A DNA stretch of 64,000 nt from Linnemannia elongata. Its lineage: Eukaryota > Mortierellomycota > Mortierellomycetes > Mortierellales > Mortierellaceae. Numbering within the stretch: the stretch's first letter is position 1; every line of letters begins with the position of its first letter. Location of the stretch: assembly GCA_036320915.1 (NCBI GenBank), contig JAXBDG010000005.1, positions 1,798,001 through 1,862,000 on the forward strand. Reading direction: 5' to 3'. This document shows positions 45,906 to 57,005 of this stretch, one piece after another. The position numbers were made by a program, and so were the translations under genes. The notes below the pieces were generated by a model, which was given only the letters and a program-made list of their open reading frames with translations, made no database searches and was not told where the DNA came from.

Positions 45906-47490
45906 GGGGGGGGGGGGGGAGGGGGTGCTTGGATATCAGCTACCTCAGACTTACCGGATCCTGAAGGTCTACGAGGCGCCCTAGTATTGTCGACTGGTCG
46001 CAGATGCGAAGTGACGGTCTCTCCTTGGTTCAGTTGTGCAAAAACGGCAGACATGTCGGCATCCCTTGTCGGCAGGGAACTCAACGGGACAGCAGCCTGA
46101 GAAACAGCAGGAGCGAGCGGTGGTTGCGGAGGGAATGGCGAAGACGGCGATGATGTGCCTTCTGCTCCCGTTGCGAATGTGTTGTTTTCCGTCCGTGTCA
46201 GTCTGTTGATATCCAGTGGAGTTCCCTAAACGTCGTGGAAAGAAAAAAGAGAGGAAACTCACTGTGTCAATAGGGTTATTTGTGGTTCGTACTCTAGGAC
46301 CCTCTATGCTCACCGACTGTCTTATTTCTCGAGTGCTGCTGTTACCTTTGGGTTCCAAGTAAGTCCTGCTGCGTGGTACTTGCGAACATAAGACTGAAGG
46401 TCTGTCAGTAACTGAATAAAAGCATGCGCCCAATGGACGTGATTCTCGTCCCTATCGGCAAAAAGAATGAAACAACGTGGTTGGAACACTGCTCTTTTTC
46501 TTGGCTGGGTAGTGCTCCCTCGAGAATGATAATAGCCATTTGGCAATCGATACGTACTTTTCCTGCCACTCTGCAATCACTTTGCTTGCATGCGCCTGTG
46601 CCGTGTCCTTGACTTGTCCAATGTATGTCGCCGGTTTCGATTCCTACGCCCATCCATCATCGATGCATAAAAAAGACCGATTTCAAGGGTCAGTCATATC
46701 TTGCTGCGACAACAACAAACATGCAGAGGAATGAGTGAAAAAAAAATCAGGGGGTAAGGACAGAACACAAACAAATACAACGCACAAAGAACACTTACCA
46801 TTGACACCCAGCCAAAGCATCGGATGCCCTCGGCCAGGGTCGACAAATGTGGGGCATAGGCATTGCTTCGATTCTTGTCACGAATTTCCAAGATTTGAGT
46901 CAGTTCTTGTAGGGCGGGTTCGAGGAGGAGGCGGAAGACGTCCGAGGTCATGGGTGGTTTGTGACTCGATGCTGCGATCATAACCATCTCCCTTTGTGCT
47001 GCTAGCAGCTTGCCAACATGCCCTGCCTTTTTTTTTTTATCGGGAGACGAAACAAAAAAGACTTAACAAGGTGTTCCCAGTGAAAGAAAATAAGCGACGA
47101 CCGAATAGAATGCCATGAATGAGTTACCTGCTCCTCGACAATCCCTCCGATAGCATGACTAAGCTCAATGAACACCTTGAGAGGTCCATTCACAAGCTCG
47201 TCATATCCATCGACCACCGCCGGTACGTTGGTGGTTGTTGTCGACACACCGCTGATACTTGGCGAGCCCCCCAGTGATGCTCCTCCGCTGTTGTCGCCGT
47301 TACCGCCACTGGGCGGTACTGACAAGGACTGAGATGGTCGAGGTCCTCCTGCGCCTACAATCCCTCCGCTTCCTGTGAGGGACGACGATACTTCTGCGGC
47401 TGACGCACCAGCCATGGCCTGATCTTCCAGCTTTGTTGTCACCGCGTCCAGACGTTTCAGCAGTGCCGCGATGGATGATGTCTCTACCAT
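45075..47490 (-). CDS. SRV2: Adenylyl cyclase-associated protein (CAP)
   Basis: Seven exons in coding order: 47128-47490, 46799-47026, 46558-46643, 46346-46451, 45955-46225, 45731-45804, 45075-45578; spliced 1632 nt, 543 aa (yeast Srv2 has 526). The N-terminal helix (AALLKRLDAVTTKLE) is the oligomerisation segment. The helical folded domain follows (GGIVEEQAGHVGKLLAAQRE, GIRCFGWVSM, TYIGQVKDTAQ). A short Pro-rich stretch, then AVFAQLNQGETVTSHLRPVD, the WH2-side motif of CAPs. The C-terminal beta-helix CARP domain has LEGNKWII, VYIFGCQNSTIQIKTKV and ILGNAPTVTLDKVDSCMVYLS. CAP recycles ADP-actin/cofilin and in yeast binds adenylyl cyclase. The intron 45805-45954 contains a long C-run and A-run, and the acceptor at 47027 follows an A-run. 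Confidence 0.94.
45875..45925. repeat. T30-G15 homopolymer pair in a CAP intron
   Basis: On the + strand, T30 (45875-45904) runs directly into G15, A, G5. In the transcript this is C-run then A-run, about 70 nt upstream of the acceptor. Confidence 0.85.
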
Positions 47491-48560
47491 GATCTACTGG
47501 TTGTGTCCTGAAAGTTGAAAGCGGGGAAGAGAGTCGTGAGGGGATGTGTTGTGTTAGATGTAAAAGGAGTGGAGAGAAAGAAAGAAAGAAGAAAGAAAGA
47601 AAGAAGCAGGAAAGAAATGGTAAAAATTGAAAATGCAGCAAATGTAATATACTGGACACCGAAGGACATGTGCACGTATTTGTTCCAATCCATACGCCCT
47701 TCCCTCCATCCTCTGTCAGTTGCTTCTCTCTTCTTTAATCCTTCCTACTACTATAGTACTCCCCTTTTCTTTGTTTGTTGCTCAACTCGAGCTGCAATTG
47801 GAGTAATTGGGATTTGTTGTTTTCCTTTTCACGTTTACGGCCACCGTTTTTTATTTTTGATCCAACATTATTCCTGGTACCTCATCAACAAAGACGTCTT
47901 CTACGAGGGATGGGTCAATCTTTGTGTGCCCCCAGACTGCAGTCAGCACTCCTGTCGGTTCTGTTTTTGTAGTGTGCTTATCGGGTTGCAGGAGGAGGTA
48001 AAGAAGGTGATGATGAGTTGGACAAAGGAACCTTTTATTTTTTTTACACAATTTTATTTCTGACAAACAGCTCAAAGGAGGCATTTGAAAGAAAAGGGGA
48101 CTACAGACCAAACTCTTTAGTGTGCCATCCGCGCAACAACTGTCGCTGCCCTTCACAGCTTAAACGGAAAAACATAAACTAGATACGAATAAAGGGGGAT
48201 TCTTCCCATCCTCTCCATCTATGACAACCTCCTCCTCCCAAAAAATTCTCCAACAACCGCTTGTCGGCAACGCGTAGGTCCTTTGTCGCTCCTGGATAGG
48301 CCCCATCCTCATGTGTTGCTAGCGAAGCACCACACGGGTAGAAACCATGACGGGGATGTAGTCGTATCCTTGACTCCAATTACCGCGGGAAAAAAAAGCA
48401 CCTCGAAAGCTGCATTGATCACGTGGAGTATCACGTGATAGTATCACGTGAGATGTGATTGTTGATAGAGACAAAGAATACTTATAGCTCCAGAAAAAAC
48501 CGAAAAATATCGGGAAAAGTCGGGAATTCTGGCTCCGATGGTTGTAGGATGGCAAAGAAA
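47491..48560. other. Divergent region between CAP and tRNA-Ile
   Basis: Upstream flank of CAP (GAAA-rich at 47576-47620) followed by unique DNA. It ends in a cluster of three CACGTG sites just before the tRNA gene. No protein gene recognised. Confidence 0.5.
48420..48450. promoter_or_regulatory. Cluster of three CACGTG E-boxes
   Basis: CACGTG at 48420-48425, 48432-48437 and 48445-48450. The latter two are TCACGTGA palindromes. Spacing is 12 and 13 nt, about one helical turn. This is the core for Cbf1/USF-type bHLH factors. It lies 110 nt upstream of the tRNA gene and about 930 nt upstream of the CAP start codon. Confidence 0.65.
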
Positions 48561-48633
48561 GCTCGCTTAGCTTAGTCGGTAGAGCGTTGTGCTAATAACG
48601 CAAAGGCCGCAGGTTCGATCCCTGCAGTGAGCA
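48561..48633 (+). tRNA. tRNA-Ile (anticodon AAU)
   Basis: A complete 73-nt cloverleaf without intron. The acceptor stem GCTCGCT pairs with AGTGAGC (one G-U) and A73 follows. The anticodon loop CTAATAA gives anticodon AAT, closed by TTGTG/CGCAA. The T arm is GCAGG-TTCGATC-CCTGC. A-box TAGCTTAGTCGG and B-box GGTTCGATCCC are intact. A34 would be edited to inosine. Confidence 0.95.
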
Positions 48634-49375
48634 TCTCCCAATTCTTCCATCCTTATTTTTTTCTTTTTTCTTTCAGAAACGGGGCGGGTAGGAAGAAAAT
48701 CTGACATTGATGGCGTGTCTGAATAACTTTTTTTTCTTGAAAAGATACGTGTCAGATTGGCCAGGAAATGTTTTCTTGACATCAATGTCATACCATCAGT
48801 GGTTTTCGATAATTGGTGCCGATCATGTGTCAAGCAAAGTACCATGGAGGCCTCGTTGACAGTGTAACCGCGGCCCATGGCTAGTAAAGGGTTACGCGCA
48901 TACCAACCCTTGGCAACGCCTAAACTCAAATCCAGGACAACGAAATGAAATACTCTGGGGCATCGTATAACGCGACGAGTATGTGTGGGCAATGTTTAGA
49001 TATTCTCTCTTTACTACCCGTCGCTAAGTGAAACGAATAGGATTCTGTTCGTGATGATTGATAGCTGTCTTATTTTTATTTTTGAACAGAGTATTTCATA
49101 TCGCCATCAGGCCAAGCGCTTCAACTGTTATGAAGTCCTCCTACCCACTAGATCAAATGGCGGGAGAGGTGAGATAGAGGGAGAGATTACAGTCCCCAGA
49201 TCGTCTGTGCTTGAGTTTGATTTTGACGCGAATATCTTTCCCCCTTCTCTTGTCCCTTCCATTATCCCCCCCCCCCCCCCCTTTTTTTTTCCTAACGAAG
49301 AGCAAAAGAGAAGCGTACAAAGGCCTTTGCATGTCAGATGGTATACACGATCAGAAACTGCCTTCTCTCACAAAC
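48634..49375. other. Intergenic region downstream of the tRNA
   Basis: No clear gene. A C16-T10 run lies near 49267-49292. Degraded upstream parts of the thiolase remnant may hide here, but I could not recognise any. Confidence 0.4.
48656..48662 (+). terminator. RNA polymerase III terminator
   Basis: A T7 run 22 nt after the tRNA end, with a further T6 run soon after. Confidence 0.7.
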
Positions 49376-49724
49376 AAGGTCAATGTCAACGGTGGCGCAT
49401 TGGCGATCGTTCATCCACTCGGTAGGTTTACCCAAGACACAAGCATGGAATGAGCTTTTGTTTTTGTTCCCTATAGTATCGTTGTTTGTTTGTATGGGTG
49501 TTATTTGTTTTGCAGCTCAAAAGAACAGGACAAAAAAAAAATACCCGAGAACCGACACTTGCATTTCGTCTTCTTATTGTTCAACTGTTTCTACTTTAAG
49601 GTTGGCACGCGAGATCGCGACGTTGAAGAAAGAGTTCAAGCGAAGAGAGCGCCTTGGAGTCGTGACCATGAGTATGGCTACTGGAATGGGTGGCGTCGCT
49701 GTCTTTGAGAACAAGCTGGTGTAA
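49376..49724 (+). pseudogene. Decayed 3-ketoacyl-CoA thiolase C-terminal remnant
   Basis: Two blocks resemble the end of peroxisomal 3-ketoacyl-CoA thiolase (POT1/ACAA1 type). Block one (49376-49421) reads KVNVNGGALAIVHPLG and corresponds to the thiolase signature N-x2-GG-x-[LIVM]-A-x-GHP; the Gly before the His is Val. Block two (49602-49724) reads LAREIATLKKEFKRRERLG then VVTMSMATGMGGVAVFEN and a stop; the family has a Cys in the CxGTGMG motif, which is absent. Between them is intron-like sequence. Splicing at the best GT-AG pair leaves the two blocks one nucleotide out of phase, and the usual xTGA residues are missing. No N-terminal half with the acyl-accepting Cys was found upstream. I infer a pseudogene fragment; a sequencing error alone would not explain the lost Cys. 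Confidence 0.6.
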
Positions 49725-50131
49725 GGCGGAGGAGGAGTGAAGATATTTACACCATCACTCATTCTATTTTCGCCTTGAATTAAAGAGGACGAGGAGGAGG
49801 AGGAGAAGGAGGAGGAGGTGGAGAAGCAGGAAGAGGAAAAACACGACCCTGCACCACTCCAACTCTCACGTTCCTCATCCACTCGACCCTACATATTCCT
49901 CTCTTCTCTGCTTTCTTTGTCTGTTCCCGGGGTTCCTCTTTTTTTTTTGTCAATTCAATTCATTGATCGGACATTGCATTTTGTGAGCCGCCGTTTTTTT
50001 TCGTTATTTATCGCTCTCTTACCTATTCATCAGCAAAACATAAAAACCTATTTCAGACAAAGGCAAACAACCAATAGCATGGCGCCCACCTATCCCGAAT
50101 GAATAAAATCAATAAGCAATCGAACCAACTC

Positions 50132-50170
<39 letters not shown>

Positions 50171-50421
50171 CAATGTCGATTGCATGTGCACATTTTTTTA
50201 TTTTACTTTATTTTTTGCAAAATGCCTGGTAAACGATCCCAGTTATTATCTTTGCTTACAAAAAAAGGGGGTGAGGGATACTGTACACACGAGTCATTTT
50301 TATTGCAATGATTGATTATTAGAAGTAATAGATGAAGGAGGAGAGAGTTGGAGCTGAGGATAAGACAAAAGGGTTATCTCTTTGTTTTATATCGAATGGT
50401 CTAAATGGGTAGGCTAAATAC
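49725..50421. other. Intergenic region
   Basis: A GAG-rich stretch at 49786-49835, an A36 run at 50133-50168, and the 3' flank of the chitin deacetylase gene. No gene seen. Confidence 0.5.
50133..50168. repeat. A36 homopolymer
   Basis: Thirty-six consecutive A residues on the + strand. Confidence 0.85.
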
Positions 50422-51388
50422 TTAGAGCATGGCGAAACCGACAGCGGCGGCAACACCCATGGCCCAGGCACCAGCACGGACGAGGCCAGCAGAGTTAGCA
50501 CCCTTGTTGCCGGTGGTGATGGAGGGGACGACGGGGGCAGTGGAGGTCTTCTGGGGAGCACCGGTGGTAGCACTGCCGGAGGGGACACCGGAGGTGGTAG
50601 GAGGGACAACGGGACCGGTGGTGTTGGTGGTAGGGGGAACAACGGGGGGAACGACAGAGCCGGTGAGGTACGAGGGCTTGCCGACGCACTCCTCCATGGT
50701 GACAAACTTGTAACCCTTGGCGGTGACGGCATCGATGACACGCTCAGCGACGAGGTCGACGGAGAACTTGTGGATCTCGTGCTCGAGGAGGATGAAGGAG
50801 TCGGTGGCGGGGTTAGAGTCCTGGATGATGACCTTGTTGATCTCCTCCATCGACTTGTCGGCGGCAGCGGCGGGGGCCAAGGCGGTGAAGCGCCAGTCGT
50901 TGGTGTCAACGTTCCAGTGGGAGATGACGAGGCCAAGGCCCTCCATGACCTTGGTGCAGACAGCGCCGCAGCGGCCTTCAGGGGCACGCATGTAGGCGGG
51001 GCGAACACCGGCGTTCTGGAACATGATGTCCGAGGTCTTGGAGATTTCCAATTTCATGGCATCCTCGGTCATGGCGTCCAAGTTGCCGTGGGAGTAGGTG
51101 TGCGAGGCCAACTGATGGCCGCCAGCGAGGATCTTCTTGAGGGCTCCGGCCTGCTGGGCGTTGGCAGCAATCATGGAACCACTATGAGGAGATAACGCAT
51201 TATAGTAGTGGGAAGGTCAGTACAGGTTTTTTGTAATGAAATAGAGGGACAGAAAAAAGGAGACTGAAACAGGCGGGGGCGAGGTAATAATTCGTCGACT
51301 GCAGAAAGTTTTGGACATTCTGCTCGGGGGAATAGACATAGATCCCAGACAGATACAAAGCAGGGGTCACCCTGTCTACTTCGACTCT

Positions 51389-51425
<37 letters not shown>

Positions 51426-51862
51426 TTATTGTCGGTTTATATGGCCCTGACTTCGATCCTTTTTTGCCAAAGAAAGTGAACACCTTTTCTTTTGATGCTG
51501 CTTTCGTTGCCGCTGGTTTTTTTTCAGGCACGAGCTTCAATCGATCGAATGACTGCTGCTTGCTGATGTGGATACAGGGAGGAGGTTTTTTTTGGGCGGG
51601 GCTGTGGTCTCCAATTATCGCAATGGATAGAAAAACGAAAAAGAGAGAGAAAAACTTACAGGACGAAGAAGGTGGCCTTGACGTTCTTCTTGGCCAAGAG
51701 GGCCAAGAGCTGATCGTTGTACATGCCGGGACCGTCATCGAAGGTCAAGGCGACAACACCGGGCTTGGTGCAGGTATCGATCTTGGCGGGGTCATCGGGC
51801 ATGACGGCAGTGGCAGCCGAGGCCAAGAAAAGGGCAGCGATGAGAGAGGTGGCGATCTTCAT
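50422..51862 (-). CDS. Chitin deacetylase-like polysaccharide deacetylase, GPI-anchored
   Basis: Two exons in coding order: 51660-51862 and 50422-51181; spliced 963 nt, 320 aa. Residues 1-19 are a signal peptide. NodB/CE4 motifs are complete: TFDDGP (40-45, catalytic base and metal Asp), SHTYSH (metal His 95 and 99), RAPEGRCGA (motif 3), DTNDW (motif 4) and ILLEHEIH (motif 5). After the catalytic domain comes a Pro/Thr/Val-rich linker (PPVVPPTTNTTGPVVPPTT) and a hydrophobic end typical for GPI attachment. The enzyme would remove acetyl groups from chitin at the wall to give chitosan, a main wall polymer in Mucoromycota. The intron (51182-51659) carries a T33 run on the + strand. A TATA box lies at 52031-52038. 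GC content is visibly higher than in the surroundings, as expected for a highly expressed gene. Confidence 0.93.
51392..51424. repeat. T33 homopolymer in the chitin deacetylase intron
   Basis: Thirty-three consecutive T on the + strand, thus an A-run in the pre-mRNA. Confidence 0.85.
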
Positions 51863-52030
51863 TGTGAGATGTGTAAGTAGTTGTCGTTAAGAAGTGGAGA
51901 GGGGTGGGTGTGTGAGTAGGGTAAAAGGTGAAGGGTAAGGTTAAAGGGTTGTTGGTTTGGTTGGAAGGGGACGGGTCCTTTGGAAAGAAGGGCAGAAGTG
52001 TGAGGTTCTAAGAGTGAGGGATGCGAAGGG

Positions 52031-52038
52031 TATTTATA
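52031..52038 (-). promoter_or_regulatory. TATA box of the chitin deacetylase gene
   Basis: Minus strand reads TATAAATA about 170 nt before the ATG at 51862. Confidence 0.5.
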
Positions 52039-55000
52039 CAAGTAATTGGGCAACGAAGAAGTTGAACAGATAAATATTTTTTTTGGTATAGAATGCGTGT
52101 GTGTGTATGTGTACAGTGTGTGTTTAGGATGTCTATGGTTTGTGGTCGAAGAGAGCAATGAAAAAAAAAAATGTGAAGAGAGAGCTGCAGTTGGAGAGGA
52201 AAAGAGAGGGGGAGAAGGGGTTGAGAGCACTTCTTTTTAAAGGCGATTTCCCATTCCAAGAGAGCCTCTCGTCAATCCCCGGTAAAAAGAATTGGACCAG
52301 CATCTGTTAACAAGGCAAAAAAAGGACAAACAAGCACAAGCGAGTGGTCCAGAAGGGTAAAGAAAGAGCGTACACACACTCACAACTTGGGCGTCAACCT
52401 CCATTCGTGCGCTTTTTTTAATTAAATAAAGTAAAAAAGAAACGAAAAAAGAAACGAAAAAAGAAACATACAATCGTCGGGTCGACTCCCGACAATAAAA
52501 TAATTCACAGGGCCTGCAGGGGTGAATGAATGAACAGAGATACTGTATTATTGGATTGAAAGATAATAATAGATCTCCAAAGCTAACAAACGCAATAGAA
52601 AGACCAGGGTATGGTTGATGTACATGTACCACCACCTGCAATCAACAAGGCAAAAGTGCGTGTGTGAGAGAGAGACAAGGAGAGACTTGAATTGCTTACT
52701 CTGCTTAATATCGGGACTTGACAACAACAGGCAGTCTTCATTATCATCATTCATCATCGATGGTGGCAAAAAGGGAGAAAATAAGGATATCGAAAGGCAT
52801 AAAGTAGGGATGAAATGAATTGTTAATTGCTGTAACGGTTGTCGGCAACGACTTTATTGTCAGGACACATACATACATACTCAACTGCTCTCCTCCTCCA
52901 CACATACACCGATAGAATATCCTTCGTCACCGCCTCCCTTCAACTGCGCCCTTGCACCGCGCCTCTTTGACAAACACACACGCCGACATTCGCTCCGCCA
53001 ACCTTTAAAAAAGGACAGCGAAAACAACGGCTGACAGAGAAAAAACAGCACAGCTGCCACAACAGTCCATGCTTTTCTGTTCGAAACAAAAATGTGGGTA
53101 TGGAATGTTTCTCAAACTTCCAACAGACCTGTTTTTGAGAGAGAGGCGCGGTGTGTGTGTGCAGTTTTGCTTTATTAGGCTTGACCCACCAGGTTCCTCC
53201 AATTGTTTGTTTACACATTGGGCAAAGAACCGTGACCAGCCCATGGTAGGATAAGGCTTCCAAAATAGTTAATCACAGTTAGTTGGGAAAGAAAATGTGC
53301 TGCATGGGGTTATCACTTTATTTTGATTGTGTACGAGCAGGGCACAAATGTGAGCATCTCTCACGCCTATTTTCGTCTTCTTCTTTTGTGCCTGCTGCGA
53401 GAGTGGAAATCAGTAAAAAAGAAAGGTACGATGCCATAGCCCAAGTAATACTAAAGAGGGTGAGAATGAAAGGGAAAGAGAGACCGAGGAGAAGATGGTG
53501 CGCCCGCCCTTGGATAGACAGCCGGGCGTATATATCCTCCTTTCCCTTGCAGATTTGTTATTTTTCATGAGCAAGGAAGGGTACCTGCTTGTTTGGGCTT
53601 TTGCATTTAGGATCGCGCGGCGGAACCAAACGCCTCCCCTCACCCCTTTTTCACAAGACGACAAACAACGCCAATGCACAACAACACGACGACAGTCGAA
53701 GTTTTTTTTTAGAGCAGCTGTGTTTTCGATGATAGTCATGTAGGTACCACCCCTGTCTCGTTCTGTTATCGTTATTCAGCATTCAGCCAACAAATGCCTA
53801 AGCATGAGAACTCGGACGTTCAACTATTTTCGACATCACAAACGGGAAGAGAGAGAAGCAAGAGAGTGAGAGAAAGGCGGAAATGAACTTGTAAAGACGG
53901 CAGTTGGTTTCATGGGCAAAATAAAAAGTATAGGGTGAGGATGTATATGTCCAAGACAACGATGATGTATCCCTTTTGAGGAACAGAATAGGCAAAAAAA
54001 AAACGGCCCCTGTCCTTTGTCCTTTGGGTTTCGCTTTCTAATCTGAGCTGAATTGACAGCCAGCCAACCAGCAGACGAACCCGACTGTGCACCCTTTGTT
54101 GTTCGTTGATGCTTTGCGCAAAGGCGAGCAGGCATATCGCAATTTCAAACGGTCAAAATAGATACAGTGCATACCCTTTCCTTCTTTTCCTATGATGAAA
54201 TAGGGACAGTCAATTATTAGTGCACTGCTATATCCTTTGTGTGCCAGCCAGATCTAATTGCATATTGATATACTTGTGTTTTGGGTCCGAAAGATTCAGT
54301 TCATTATTGATCAACATAAAACAGAACAGGGTGTTGGAAAGGGCAGGGCAAGGGCAAGAGCAAGAGCAGGTGCCACTCTCCGTTGCTGTATCCCGCCAGT
54401 GCCACACCAATGATGAAGTGGATACAATGTACTTCCGACACAGGACAAGACAATTCTATCATCATAATCACCGTCATCCTCCCCTATTTCCTCAGCCCCG
54501 AGCTACCCGGGAGCACGGGGAGGGTAAGAGAGAAGGGCAGACATTTTTAGGGCGTAGCGGGTGTATCGCTTGGTTTGGCAAGCAAGCGGTGCGAAGAAAT
54601 TGCAGTGCAAACTCACTTGCCAGAAACAACCCTGACGTGAACCTTGTCATTCTGTGCACGCCGGTGTCTCTGCAAATGGGATTATATCCCTCCAATGCAG
54701 CGGAAATAGTTTTGCCTACATGTAGAGGTAATAATAGAACAGGCAAGGGCTTGGATTGACTAGCTAGTTCGAAAGCAGGTGTGAGTCCAGGGAGTGTACA
54801 TGTAGGTACTTTGGGAAGCATAGAGTGTTGAAAAGAAATAGGACAATCCCAACTGACCATGTCGCCCTTGTTATGCAGAGTTACACGCGCCGCACGGAAT
54901 TCGAGAGAGAGAGAGAGAGAGGAAAGACGTGCTGTTGGAAGTGTGACATCTCGCTCCACTCGACAGACTGACAGACAAGACACATAGGTCAATTCGCATG

Positions 55001-56706
55001 GAGGGCTTTATTTGCTTGCTTTTCTCACCTATTTTCGCTTTTAGTAAACAATACTAGATCACGGGCGAAGCATGCAGACATGAAAAATACACATGTACCC
55101 ACATTCTCCCAAATGTAACTTGTTAACAAGGAAACTAGGGGTAGGGATGAAGGAGAGAGATCTAGGCGGCCACATGTGCTCTCGTAGAGTAATAATGTCA
55201 AGCTAAGAAAAAAAGGGGACTTGGTTGTGACACAGGGCGACCATGAAGATTGATGACGATAGCAAGTGAAGGGTACAGACTTGTGGAGAAGAAGAACAGA
55301 CTGAACGATGAATGATGAACGTAAGAAAACAATGCTCAGCAACAAGAATGAGGCGGTCAAGTGCGAAGAAGAAAGGCAAGATAGGGGTCAGGAAGAAGAA
55401 CAACAAAACGAAATGAGAACTGGACTTACATTGGCTTGATCCCTGTCTGTTGTTTATTTTTTGTCCGCGGCGAAGTCGATCGGGGGGGGCACAGGTGGTA
55501 GAAGAGAGGGGTATTGAGTAATGTAATGAAGAGGTGGACATGTGGGCTGGAAAAAGGGTTGTCGTCTTCCTCCCTCTCTCGCAGTTTCTGTCTGACAGGG
55601 ACAACGACAACATGTCCATCGGCTCTCACCCCTTGAGCGCTATTCTTTTTTTGACTGTTGACGGAAAGAATATTGTTCCTTGGCTAAATAGGGTCCAAAG
55701 CCATGAACCATGCATAGCCCATAGCCTTTGTGTCCTTCAATCCCTCTTTAGTCCCTCTATCAGACCAGCCGCCTAGAGTCAAGAGTCAATGCCACACATC
55801 TCATCTCTCTCTGTCTCTCTTTTCATCTTTTTTCTTTTCTCACTTTGTGCCCCATCGGTATCTTTTCGTGCCACTCCATACAATAGGGCTCTCATTCTCT
55901 CGGTCCCTTCCCTCATCCTTGTCTCCCAGATCATATCTTACTCAACAGCGCTTAATTCTCTAAGTCGATAATTTGCTCCCGTTCCCTTTACTCCTCCCCC
56001 ACACCACAAACAAACACAAACAACAACAGTTCTGTTAGACTCTTTCCTCTACCCCCCCCACCGCTGACTGACCGGTGCAAACCAAGCAAAAAACAAACAA
56101 ACCCTCAAAACAAATAAACAAAACAAACGACGACAACAGAAAAAACAACATGATAATCCACTCGCCTTTCTTGTCTTATCCTTCTTCCCCGATGCAGCCC
56201 ATCGTAGCAAAATGCCCAAGCTCAAGCTCAATGGGGCAAAGTGCTACAAATATATCAGTCGAATAGCTGTAAAGTAATGCATTGTGGGATTGCCATCCAT
56301 CGGAAATCATCCCACTGTGTTGGCCTTAAAGTTTGCAGCCTCTGCCTGCATTGCTGGACCTGTCTGTCTAGATCTTCATTAGTTTTCTACCAATCCATTC
56401 ACCTCCTCTCCTTTCTTCTGTTCTTTGTTTTCTTGCAAGTTCAAGTGCTCAGGGTGGTGTGAAGTGCAGGAAGGCTGAAAGGGTTGGGTATGTGTGCAAT
56501 AGATAAGGAAGATGCCTACCATTCTTTTCATACTCGATCGGAATGAAGCAAAAAGCCCTTCCTCAACTGCCGAAGTCCGGGTCTAATGATTTTTTTTTTT
56601 GCGTTTGCAGCTCTCTTGAAAAGGAAGTGAAAAAAAGGTCCAATGGTAGGTCCACGAAGAAGAGTAGGAAGAAAGAGATGAGAAATAAAGTATTTACCCA
56701 TGGATT

Positions 56707-56710
<4 letters not shown>

Positions 56711-56753
<43 letters not shown>
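56711..56753. repeat. T43 homopolymer
   Basis: The longest homopolymer of the window. Confidence 0.85.
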
Positions 56754-56940
56754 CCTTCTCCTTTTCTCTGACTCTTGTTTTTTCATTAGCTGCCCTGGGG
56801 TCAGATATGGGACCCCGTTTGGGTTTACAGTAGACAAGGAAAGAAGCGAGAAGAAGAAAGAGAGATAGCCCTATTGGCGTGGGCTGGAACCATAGAGAGA
56901 TGCAGATTGGCTCTAACAAACGGACAGACAGCAAGGAGAC

Positions 56941-57005
56941 AACGATACACAACGATACACAACGATACACAACGATACACAACGATACACAACGATACAC
57001 AACGA
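56941..57005. repeat. 10-nt minisatellite (AACGATACAC)
   Basis: Six exact tandem copies of AACGATACAC (56941-57000) plus half a copy. No spacer structure, so not a CRISPR array. Confidence 0.95.

Noticed and set aside
45861..46100. Phe/Gly-run frame across the CAP intron
   Set aside because: It is only the T30-G15 homopolymer translated; the region is spliced out of CAP.
54220..54992. Overlapping frames of 166-179 codons on both strands
   Set aside because: No splice support, no domain, atypical composition; no evidence for a gene.
56941..57005. Regular direct repeats considered as a CRISPR array
   Set aside because: Ten-nt units without spacers in a fungal genome; a simple minisatellite.
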